From: Ciona savignyi
Taxonomy: Eukaryota; Chordata; Ascidiacea; Phlebobranchia; Cionidae
Direction of reading: 5' to 3'
Assembly: GCA_000149265.1 (NCBI GenBank)
Contig: CH003110.1
Coordinates: 219,377-283,376 of the forward strand
Length of the DNA stretch: 64,000 nt
In this document: one piece after another, positions 40,101-51,000 of the stretch
Numbering within the stretch: position 1 is the stretch's first letter
Layout of the letters: each line of letters starts with the position of its first letter
Position numbers and translations under genes: made by a program
The notes under the pieces: model-generated
Databases searched by the model: none
The model's input: the letters and a program-made list of their open reading frames with translations, nothing else
What the model was told of the DNA's origin: nothing

Positions 40101-40756
40101 GCGGCGCCTTGCAGATTAGAATGAGAGATTGTGCGAGTTCTCTTGCTCAAACAGTAGATCCGAGACGTTGTACAGGTTCAAGATTTGACATGAGACCATG
40201 CGGAGACTTGCCCTGCCCGAGTTGGGACATTTGGAGCGAATATGGCCCCTGTAACGCGTCTTGCAATAATACTGGTGTTAAACTTCGCTCCAGACTTTGC
40301 GTTGCTACCAACGGGGAGATACTAAACTCAACATCATGCCCGGGTCAAAGCACTGACTATGTCGCTTGTACCGGCACAGTTTGTGCAGAATGGGCGGGCT
40401 GGGCGGCCTGGGGCCGATGTGCGGGCGATTGCAGGCGCTACCGTTCAAAGTACTGCGTGCGTGAAGGGACACGTGTAAGCGTTACAAGCTGCCGATTTAG
40501 GTCTTCAGTTCAATTCACTACGTGTTACACCGGCGCCTGCACAAGCGCGCCAGCCACGCCATGGGTGAGCTGGGGGGTTTGGAGCAACTGGCAAGGCTGC
40601 TCATCAAACTGTGTACCCGGGAACCGTACAAGATGGCGGGAATGTTTATATTTATCAAAGTCGTATTGGCTGATACATCATTCGTTTTGTGGTTTCGTAT
40701 ACGGTGAACCCCCTTTGGAACAGCAGAGTGAACGATGTAATACCACTTGTGTCTGA
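34136..40756 (+). CDS. secreted trefoil plus thrombospondin-type-1-repeat protein A, 738 aa
   Basis: Extracellular multidomain protein of unknown function. Nine exons keep frame: 34136-34190, 34344-34499, 35086-35210, 35939-36042, 36889-37059, 37508-37674, 38137-38294, 39110-39469, 39836-40756. Domains: a signal peptide (exon 1, LFGLLPLVMTG); trefoil 1 (exon 2, SVSCGGYDVTNRTTC, NCCYN); an acidic linker; trefoil-like 2 across exons 4-5 (VCPVRIPICQR, TCCFDG); an IPWNPFFQSAV segment; trefoil 3 (CGWIGITKLECRLIGCCY); a cysteine-rich module with CPFYFSPSPGFPDLT; then five thrombospondin type 1 repeats (about 446-738). These have WxxW motifs (C-mannosylation type) and CxxTC/CxxSC motifs (O-fucosylation type). 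Trefoil and TSR folds bind glycans and proteins in extracellular matrix. It ends in the fifth TSR, where the paralogue continues through a splice donor. Confidence 0.9.
35815..35928 (-). repeat. SINE-B (tRNA Leu/Ser-like)
   Basis: Minus-orientation copy just upstream of exon 4 of gene A: caagtttcaaacctataatg ... ggttgcgctaaccgttttgc. Confidence 0.65.
37315..37415 (+). repeat. SINE-B fragment
   Basis: Contains catcatggattcgaacctaa and an A-rich tail. A second fragment with catgggtaccaaacttaa lies at 37250-37300. Confidence 0.5.
37870..38085. repeat. 109-bp-family tandem, two copies
   Basis: Two successive units with ccacccacgaggatataaat or a variant; same family as at 3612. Confidence 0.75.
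38320..38620 (-). repeat. SINE-A, full length
   Basis: Minus-orientation copy in intron 7 of gene A, tail gggataggatattcatcttt to head gcacttaaccgccagaccaa. Confidence 0.9.
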
Positions 40757-40841
40757 TATTAGCCGTTTATACGAAATTATCATGTTGTTTTGTATCCTAA
40801 TACTTTATTTTTTATGTATGATGGCTAAATTGGAATATTGT

Positions 40842-40847
40842 ATTAAA
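40842..40847 (+). other. possible polyadenylation signal of gene A
   Basis: attaaa about 85 bases after the stop codon. Confidence 0.4.
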
Positions 40848-41825
40848 AGAAAACTGTTTAAGACGTTTTGAATTATGTGGGAAATTTAGCAAAGTCCGAT
40901 TGACAAGTTTAGAGATTGTAAATTGTTAATTATCCGATGTTAACTGGCGTGGTCTTTCTCTCCAGCGCTCGTAAGATTTTTTTTATTGGATAAAAGTTAT
41001 GAAAATATCAATATCGCTAAACCACACTCCATTACAAGCTTTTTCACGAAGTATGGAAGATAGCACGCCGGATTATGCTTTTTGTATTGTGCTTGCTATT
41101 CATTAAGTCGGAAATTTTGCGCTTTTGAAGCCAGCTGGATACTAATACCTTTTGCCCTTAGGCGAGGTAATTAGTGGATCGTTCTGTTTAGATAAACATT
41201 CAATCGTCTGTCAACTGCACAATATATTGCATTAGCAAATACATAATTAAGTAGCAATATTGAAAACAACTACTTAGTAAAATTTCAACATTTAGTTGAT
41301 TTCAACAGCAGTAATTCGTGAACACACCGTTGGCTTGGATGATTTAGAGTTTAGACGAATGCATTTGCGTCAAAGACGCTATCACATTTCTTTACAAATC
41401 TTTAGTGAATCATTTGCTGGTTATTATGAAGCAATTTTATCATTAAATATAATACTTTCATATAGGAAGGGTTACACTATTAACTTTATTTGTAATATTT
41501 AGCTTCATTTTCCACATCCTTTAGTATATTTATGACCTTATTTCTGAGAACAGTCAATTTTTAATTGCATCATCGTTTTGTTTATTTTTAAATCATTTGC
41601 GCACGCTGTCTTAATTTAAGGGCAAATATACCATTTTACCAGGTTATGAGCTTTCGTTATTGTAAGGTGTAAAAATAACTTTTAGTTATTTGAATTTTTA
41701 AGTAAAAAATTATATGAACGCATGAATGCATAGGTAACAAGGCCAAGATCAACTGTTCCTTCCACTTTCTATTTGGTTATACGCACACCATCTTAAAATG
41801 TCGCCAATATACACAATAAACAACC

Positions 41826-42118
41826 TGTAGGATAGGATATAATAGGATAGGATATATAATGTTTATTCCCGTGATTGGGAAAACCAAGGGGGATATCGCA
41901 CAGGCAATCGCCAGATCACCTCGCACCCACTGTCGGGTTAACGGAAACTATTGCGATGTGTTGTATAATTCACACATTCCTTTAATTTAGTATAACCCAT
42001 TAGTCTGATAGCTTTAGTCAATGTCCCGTTAAATGACTTGTCTCAGGACACAGCTGACCAGCTAGCGACCAGTTTCAATCCTGTAACCCTACGACCGAAA
42101 GGAGACGCACTAAACACT
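41826..42118 (-). repeat. SINE-A, full length, diverged
   Basis: Minus-orientation copy from the ggataggatataatgtttat tail to the gaaaggagacgcactaaaca head. Confidence 0.8.
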
Positions 42119-42600
42119 GTAAGAGTTCCGTAAATGTGGTAACGTTATGCGTAGAAACACCCTTTCTATATTTAACTTAGTGTAAAATGTTAAATGTTTT
42201 AAGTATTTAGTTGGTTTAACACCAAGATAATTATGTTATATATAACTATAATGGTGTTATACTTAGACTGACAAACAAATTATAATTATTCAATAGATAG
42301 CATTAAGTACAACGAGATATTACGACATTAGGCGAGGCAAGCAATTGAAAATCGAGTCTTGCCCATTTATTCTTGGGTTAATCAGATTAAATCCGAGAAT
42401 TTCCGAAAATGTACGTGAGTTTTGAGGGCGGGTCATCTCATACGTGCTTTACACTCCTTGTGATACCGAGCACGGCGTTGCTTTATGACGTCATAATAGT
42501 CGTCACGCGGAATCCCCGCGGAACTCTCTCGACGCCCAGCATCGCATTACAAGTTAAGTGGAAACGCAAAGCAATAAAATATTGACAAAACGCCCTGTGT

Positions 42601-42745
42601 TTTGAACGCCCAGAAAATTGACGCATATATTTCTACACCTGATGTCAGAATAAATCCTATTTCGTGGAATTTTACGCCCAGAAAAAAAACATTTTTTACA
42701 CCTGATATCAGAATAAATCCAATTTTCGTGGAAGAAAACGGCGTA
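42601..42745 (+). repeat. 77-bp tandem duplication
   Basis: acgcccagaaaa ... acacctgatgtcagaataaa and acgcccagaaaa ... acacctgatatcagaataaa lie side by side. Confidence 0.75.
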
Positions 42746-45045
42746 AAAAGAGTTGTAGACGTGATGCATATAATGTTATACGCGATTGTTGCTAGTTTTA
42801 AATAGCCATATTGCTTATTTCAACACATATACTGTTTTAAAAGACAATTCGAAATTTATAACTAAAGATCTACTGGAATATACATTTCAAACATGAAATA
42901 TTACCCCTAAACCTATCTTGCTTCTGTTCACTAAAAGCCTAGTGGTTTTTTGGCGATGTAATACACTTCAATCTTTTCACCTATTTCTAATCTTCCCATT
43001 CAACCCAATAAATTGTTTTAAGCTCTGTTATTGATTTCTATAGAGCTAGCGGTGACGCTGAACTTCATAATACTTCGAGTCAAATTTTAGTTACAAAAAC
43101 GGTTAACGTGAACAAATCATACAACAAATGAGCTGGTTGTATACAGTGTGCTTGCACATTCTGTCCGGACCAAGTAACAGAAATGATAAATACAAAATTA
43201 CCACACATTTACATACTGCCTAAGATTAACAAAAAGTTGCAGAGAAACTGTATAAACACGATGATGGTGACAGCAACAACAACAAAGGTAAACCCAATCG
43301 CTGTTTATATTACTATTTAAAGACGGATTTCCCGTGGTTATTAAACGATAAACAGCTTTAAAATGCAAATCCTGTTTTGTATTACCTTTCTAGGAATAAA
43401 GTAAAATTTTTAGTATCATTACTCTCATTGATTAAGGTCGAAGAGTCTTGTTAATTTACTTTGCTATAAGTTTCGATATCACTTATAGGTCCGTCCTCAA
43501 GACTATATGTTATATATAATTTGGTATAAAATTTAATCGCGCTAACCATTACAAGACCACTTTGTGGCTATATATATTCTTTTGTTATCCTTTTTTTAAT
43601 GGATAAACGTAAAGTGCGTTATCACATGTGTCAGCGTCTCTAATCGAGTTAATGTTGCGGTGTATTTTATATGATTAAGATGTAGTTACATTTTTTGTAC
43701 ATACCATTAATATATTAGATTTGTACAATGTTCACTAAGTGCCTTATCCGAGAACACATCCGACCAGCTACAGACAGGTTTCGACCCAGCAATACTAAGC
43801 TTTTCAAATCGCCTGGTTTTGAAATGACCTTTTATTGCCCTTCCAATTATATTGGCAAGCCGTCTTCGCTATGTTAGTACGAAATACGGGTCTGTGAGTG
43901 TGTACACGCATTTGCATTTTACGACCACCCCTGGGCAATCTTTCGTAAAATACCAGGATCTCAATTTAGCGATTCTTAGTTTAAAGACGGAGGCATCGGT
44001 GCCGCAAGTACCATGTACCGCCGGTAACTGTTCTCTTTAAAGAAACTGTCTCCCGAAGGCATAGCAAAAGTTTGTACAAAATCGAGTGCTTATAAAAAAC
44101 ACTCCTTCTCTTAAAAAAACAGAGCTGCGGGGCATTTTACCTGTATAAATACCGATTCATCTAGCATATAACTAACTAGTTGCGGCAAAGCAGAATTAGT
44201 GGGATGATTTTGAGAGCAAGACAGCGATCTAAACACAAAATCACAAAAGGTTGACTACAAAAGTGTGCACTATCTAAAGAGGATTGTTTTTAAATATTAG
44301 TTTGAGTAACTGCAAGGGGTTTTTAGTTAAGCTAATCTTTATTCATTTACTTCATAAAGTTGCAATATCATTAGGAAAATAGGAACCCAGTGTTAGTTAA
44401 TGCTACGACCCTGACAGGATTTTTTTTGTTATTTTGGCAATGCAAAAAAGGCAAATGGGACAAATTTTAAAATATTCAAAGCTATATGCGGATGTGAAAA
44501 TAATTAAATTTATCTTTCTTGGTTTTCATCGAATAAATTGCACGAGAAATGGCGTATTGCACGATTTATTCACGTTCATCGTAGTATAACGCGTAAGCGA
44601 AATCAGCAATAAAGTTTTATCCCGGTTATCGTTGGATAACTTAAGGGTGAAAGCATTAAAGGATTTATCTACGGCAGGGGTGGGCACACATTTTTAATTG
44701 AGGGTCAATATTATTTCATTCTAAAACTGGCGTGCCAAGTGACCGCCACTTACATAAAGTTTGCCACTTTTGATAAAAAAAACATTAAAGTAAGAAATAT
44801 GGTACATTACTAGTGAAAAACCAGAAAGCACTGTTGCGTCAAGTGACGCACAGACATAATTTAGTCGTGCACATGTCGATAATATCCGGCAGGCCAAAGT
44901 AAGAGACCCGAAGGGCCGTAGTCTGCCTATGTCTGATCTACAGTTATCATCGTATGTAATAAGGGAAATCCACATTTTTTTACATTTATTTGTTCACCAT
45001 GTCACCTGAAAAATTAAATTAATTTTCAAAACCATTTTATCTAGA

Positions 45046-45054
45046 CCATTTTAG
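45046..45054 (+). promoter_or_regulatory. 3' splice-site-like signal before trefoil/TSR gene B
   Basis: ccattttag ends 4 bases before the ATG at 45059. This very short leader fits a trans-splice acceptor. Confidence 0.4.
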
Positions 45055-45058
45055 CAAT

Positions 45059-48000
45059 ATGAAACAAAAGGGGCTGTGGTTATCGCTTTTCTGCGTTACT
45101 TTGTTACTTGGTAAGCACTTATTCTTGTCTCTTCATATAAATAAACTGTGAAATAGATTTTTCTCTATTTAAAAGTTATCGCATAATAGTACTGCTTTAT
45201 ACTTCATCTCATTTATATTCAACAAATTACGGAAGGTTCAGTTGATAAGACCATTTTTTGTACCTAAGTCGGTATATATATCGATGGTGTTAACCATTCA
45301 CACGAACGTACCCGCTTGTTTATAATTTGTCCACCTTGCAGAAAGGGTGGTCGGGCAATGTACCAGCTCGACAGAACGACAGGTCTGCGGCGCCGGGAAT
45401 TTGGAACAGCAAGCCTGCACGAGTAATGGGTGCTGTTTTGAGGCCAGCAGAGAGCCGAAGTGTTTTATCAACGTGGAAGGTAGGTTTAAAAAACGACTGA
45501 AAAATCGCATAACTATACAGGCGTGATAAGTAATATTCACAAATTGATTTTTACGGCCGGTAATAATTTCTTAAAAATAATATAAAGTTTAGTTTTCAAT
45601 GAGAAAAAAATCTAAACAAAACTTGTCAAGTAGCTCAAACAATTTTGCTTTTTAACAATGTCCACGAAAAACGAAATAAACTTAAAGTTTAAGTGTCGTC
45701 GACTGTACGATTTTTTGAAAAAGTTTTGGTTTAACAATCCTAAGATTTTAGATTTAAATCTTGTATTGTTGCATAAACAAAGGAATGTGTAATAACCTTC
45801 ATTCGAACATTATATATGGTTTATTATACTAATGTTTGGTTCTCAAGTTAGGGAAAGAACCTTTGGAGAAAGTTTGTTATTCCTTCGTTTGTAGGCCCTT
45901 TAAATTTCATAGCGATTAAACAAATATTTGTGTCTAAAATTACACTTAATATCGATAATTTGGCCTGGTAAATTTAATGTGGTACTGAAAACAGCTGATA
46001 AGCGAAACAACAATTTCAGCCGTGAACCCCGCACAAGCGCTTACAATATTGCAAGAGCTACCAACTCCCCCCGCCATCGAAAATGTTGATGCAGTTAAAC
46101 GGGTGGCTTCTCAGGTTGGGGCAAGGGTCGACACGGTAAGTTGGCATAATCAAATATTGGCGTGGCACTATATGGATGGGATGTGCAGTTTTCTACATAG
46201 CAATGCAATGTAGGAGAACTTCTGCTAACAGTTAACAGTCGAGTTGCCGGAGCTAATAATATAGAGTCTTTATAATCTGGCATGACTTTTATTTCCGACG
46301 ACTTATAAGATACCACTGGGTTGAAGCAATAAAAATTGACTTGCTCGTTGCAAGATATTAAAAACAGTTAGCTGGGGCAATAATAGGTATTAGACATGGA
46401 AATTTGACCTCCCAATTATTAGAACATAATGAAAAAAATTATAGAACGAAATCACCCAAATACGAACTTTCATCTAAAAGTGGATTTTATCGTATTGTGG
46501 AATCTATCCCACCGACTGTATAAAATCTTATCTTTTGTAATGGTCACTGTATTTTTTATTTCAAAATATCTATTTGAATAAGGAATGAAACTGATGATGT
46601 CTATTGGCAAATTATGTAAAATCCTAACACTTACACCTCTTATCTACCTATTCACCTTAAAAGGTTCTATTTATTTAGAGTGTCAGCGATTCTATTGAAG
46701 AAAGAGCTCTAACATTTGGAACCAGCAGTCTACTGGGACTTACTCTCAATTTTCCTGTCTGTCCAGTCAATGTGCCGATTTGCCATAGGTGAGTTTTACC
46801 GACAGTACTGCATAATATCACTCTAAAGATTGTGGCTTCGAAACTTGCCCATAGCTAGCCGTTTGTCCTATTAGCGAATTTTAATAATGTACTACAACCT
46901 GCAGATGTGTCACTGAAAAAAGAGTTTACAAAAACTCTGGAATAGCTTTAATAGCCGTATGGTAAACATGGGGTGTTATGAAAGAAACATCGGGATTTAA
47001 AGCGATGTGCGTTGTACCACTAAAAAGGAATGAACAGAAACATCATATCATCATATTAAATAGTTTAAATTAAATTTAAAAAATATCTTGTTGTTTTTAA
47101 TTCTTGTCGTTTAAATTTTCCATGAATGAGACAACCCATTTATATCTACAAATCAGATTTCATTTAAATAAAGAGTTTGTTTATGTTTTCATATTAGTGT
47201 TAAATGAAGTTTCGTCTGAGAAACTAGATGGCTTGCCCTTAGGTAGTACAAGCGCAAGTCTGTGCTTGGTTGCGAGTTAATTCTGAATCTTATTCATGCC
47301 ATGGCCTTAGGTGTTTACCACACAAATGAAGAGCCGACAGTCGAAATATTCCAGCATATTGTCACGTACAGCACGTAGATTATTATAGAGCTTCTTAATT
47401 TATTGCATATTGAGACGTTCTCTTTCGGTTCGGTACAATTTTTCCCTGCTGAAAGTATCCGATATCTATAACATTAATTACAATCATAGTATAGTCTATT
47501 AGTAAAATATGATGATTGGATTTTCATAATTTATCACGATAAATAAAATATGTCAAGTCGTATCACACAGGCATTCATCAAATTGTATGATTACCACCGT
47601 TAATTTATCGGAGCCATCATGGTAAATTTTGTTTGATTGAGCAATTTCTATTGTTTTAGTTAAACTTATTAATAAAATCTGTCATTTCAACTTCTACTAG
47701 CAGATACGGTGATACTTAAATCCACAAGCCAGCGGCAGGTTTAAGAAAAAAACGAGCTTGGTTAAACATCTTAGTATAGCCGCACTTTTATTTTTCTAAA
47801 ATCTAATTAAGTTTCCTTCTACGTATCAAACACATTGTAAAATCGTTTGGTCTTAATTAAATTTTAATTGCCTAATAGTGTTCTTTCACCTAGGTTTGGC
47901 GGCCGCGTCCGCTATATTTATTAATTTGTATCCTTTTTTTAATGGCGTAGTTTAATAACCGTTCGTTTTGCCGTCTTTTCCCGTTCCTGTGTCGTGATTA

Positions 48001-51000
48001 TATTCGTTTGATATTTTTAAAAACTGGGGTAAAAAATGAATAAACTAAACTAAGCCAAAAAACAAAAGTTAACCAAACTATATGATTTCCAAATTTTCCG
48101 AAAATCTAAATTCGCAAAAATTCACAGAACGAAGTGTAACTCGTTGAATCCTTTGTCGGAATCAAATCCGCTTATTTGTTACCAAGACCCACGGTGTTGT
48201 TTTGATAAAGATCTCTATGTGCACAAAGCCATATTTGGGCAACAGTACATGTCTGACGCACCTGTCTGTCATTACGGTCCCACATCTTCAAGATACGTGT
48301 AAGTTATATGTGAATAATTGCATGCAATTGATAACGATAACTTTATAAAGCAGAGATGTCAAACACACGGCCCACAGAGCTGTGCAACATGGGTACCTCT
48401 AGAGTCTAGATACTACAGGATCGTTCGAAGCGCTTGGATCCCTTGTATTACTTGAATCAAGCGCTTGTAGCCATAACTCTAACCCCAACCCTAACTCTAA
48501 ACCTTCAAGCAATCTAAGCACTTTAAGTGGTCCTGTAACAAAATTAGAGGTACCGGTCCAATAAGGCCCTTAAACAGTTAACGAAAATTTTAGAGTTGTT
48601 TAGATCATAATTTTAGATCCTTTTGACGAAAAAGAAGAAAATTTTAGTTTTTTTTGACGTGAAAGCGATTATTCCAAAATACCATTTACTAAAAGTTGGT
48701 TTATACGCAAATCAGTCAAGTGGTATAAATAGAAACGGTGGTGAAACTTTCCTCCCGTTTTCAATAAATTAATTTCAACTAGAAAATTTGTGTGCGGCCC
48801 TTGAGACAATTCCAAACATGCAACAAGGTCCTCTAAAAACCACGAGTTTGACACCTATTTAATAAAGCAGTTATAAAATTGCTGAAAATATCCCATTAAC
48901 ATATCGAACACTCTGCAGTGACATTACGAGGTTAATTGTTCCATGGAACCCGTTCTACCAAGAGGCAGTTATCAAAATTTTTGACTCAGTTTTCAACAAC
49001 GCAATCAACTATCAACAACAAGCGGTTTGCGCTTTCACAGTCGCCATCAGCGTTATTGCCAAGCAGTGTGGATGGGAAAGTATGTTTTTGTTTCCCTTAA
49101 TACCCATTTGAATGATAGGTTTAAAATGGGTTCTACAAAAAAATATCTTAAGCTTGTCGTCGGGTAAGACACTTAATATACATTTCCCACACCAAGCGGA
49201 TTAATGGGTTCTACTAAAATTGAAAGAACGTCTAAATCATACACAACACACTGCAATGGCTCCGGTAACCCGACGACAGGCGTGAGGTAATTTGACGTTT
49301 ACCCGTGAGTAAACTTCCATTGCGTTTTCCTATTCCCGGGGATAATCATGAACATCCTATTCCTATCCTATCCTCTCATGGTTTATAGGCCTGGTGTTAC
49401 ATGCAATTAATTATAAAACACATTATGTTGTATTTGGGTGCTTAAAGATGTCTCCTTTAGGCATAACAAAGAAAGAATGCCAGCTGGTGGGCTGTTGCTA
49501 CGACGACACACGGAAATACTGTGCGTACCCCCAGCAAAACGTCTTGGCCAACTTCAACATTCAGGAGTATTATCCGGAATTAATCGCCCGTCCAGGAGAA
49601 TCTACAACTTGCCCGGTAATTTTCTGTCTTATCTAAACTAGGACAGGATATTCATTTTATCCCACGAATGGGAAAACGCAAGAGGCGTTAAAACACTAAC
49701 AATCGTCAGTTTACTTCGCGTCAATCGTCGGGTTATCGGAGATATCGCAGTGTGCTGTGTATGAATTAGACGTTCTTATATTTTAGCAAAGTAGCTTCTT
49801 GTAACCCGTTAGCTTTATCAGTAAAAGCATTAACTACACGGTTCACTGGTTGTAGAATCATAACTGGTACCTGGTCTGTTTTGTCTTGAAAACGTAAAAA
49901 AACACTTATTATTGGATGTAACTTTAACCCAGTCGATTAAAATTAAACTACAATAGGAGTATCCTAATAAAAGCTGCAGTAATTACCCTCCGAACACAAT
50001 GTTTGGGCACGTGATAATATGAAGTTTAATTTAGTTTGTAGTAAAAGTGATTATTTTGTTTATTCAGTCTTCAAATGGAAATACTGGTCTTCTTGGCGGT
50101 CTTAGCGGTCTTGGCGGTGTCGGCCTTCCCGGGCTTCCTGGGCTTCCCGTGACTGGGCTTACCGGCATTTCCGGCTTCAACCCGAGCATGTTCAATCAAC
50201 TTCCCTGCCAATCTACAAACACCACCACCGTATTTAACACGTTGCTTACCTGTCCTTCTATAGGGTGCTGCATCAATACAATGGCGTTTTTACCCGGAAT
50301 TAGTGGGTTAACCAGTGGCACTCTTGGGGCCGGAGTCTTTTGTCCGTTCTTCTATTTCCGGATCCCTGGCCTTCCTGATCTCACCCTTAAGGTAAAGGAT
50401 TGTTGCAAGCTTCAAGCGTGCTATCACCCAAAGCAAATAGGCTCCGGCATAGGTCCGGGGATCTTCGCGTTTTGGGGAATATGGAGCGATTACGGCACTT
50501 GCAGCGGTGGTTGTGGCACCATTGGTCAGCAGATTAGAAGCAGGACCTGCACATATCAAAACGGCCAGATCGCAGACGGAAGGTGTGGTGATCAAACGAC
50601 TGATTCTCGAAGCTGTAATCTTCCGGTTTGTGCAAATTGGTTAAACTGGGGGCCGTTTGGCCTTTGCCAGGGTACATGCGGCAGACTTGGTCAACAGACA
50701 CGGTCTCGACAGTGCGTGGATCAAAACGGGGTACCTTCTCGAACGTGCCCTGGCAGTAGTACAAGTGGCAGGCAGTGTACCATTTCTTGCGCAAATTGGC
50801 AGACCTGGCAGACGTGGGGACAGTGTGACGGGAGATGTGGTCAGCTCGGCTTCTCCGTTCGTAGACGTACCTGCTCAAACAACTTCGGTTCGCAGGCGCA
50901 AAACTGCCCCGGGAGCGCGACTTCGACACGAAGGTGCCAAATGGCTCCATGTGCGCGATGGAGCGAGTGGAGTGATTACGGTAGCTGTCAGGCTTCGTGC

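Larger units (their letters stand above)
40860..45045. other. intergenic between the two trefoil/TSR genes
   Basis: Holds a SINE-A (41826-42118), a 77-bp duplication (42601-42745), SINE remnants near 43490-43800, and a hAT-like left end (caggggtgggcacaca) at 44677. Open frames at 41296-41502 and 43852-44040 have no recognisable motif. No remnant of the extra 3' exons of gene B was recognised. Confidence 0.55.

Noticed and set aside
43852..44040. 62-codon open frame between the two trefoil/TSR genes
   Set aside because: No homology recognised, no splice context and no partner exons.
46567..46583. A second partial leader-like match, ctatttgaataaggaatg
   Set aside because: Lacks the first leader bases and is followed by gaatg, not a GT donor; probably chance.
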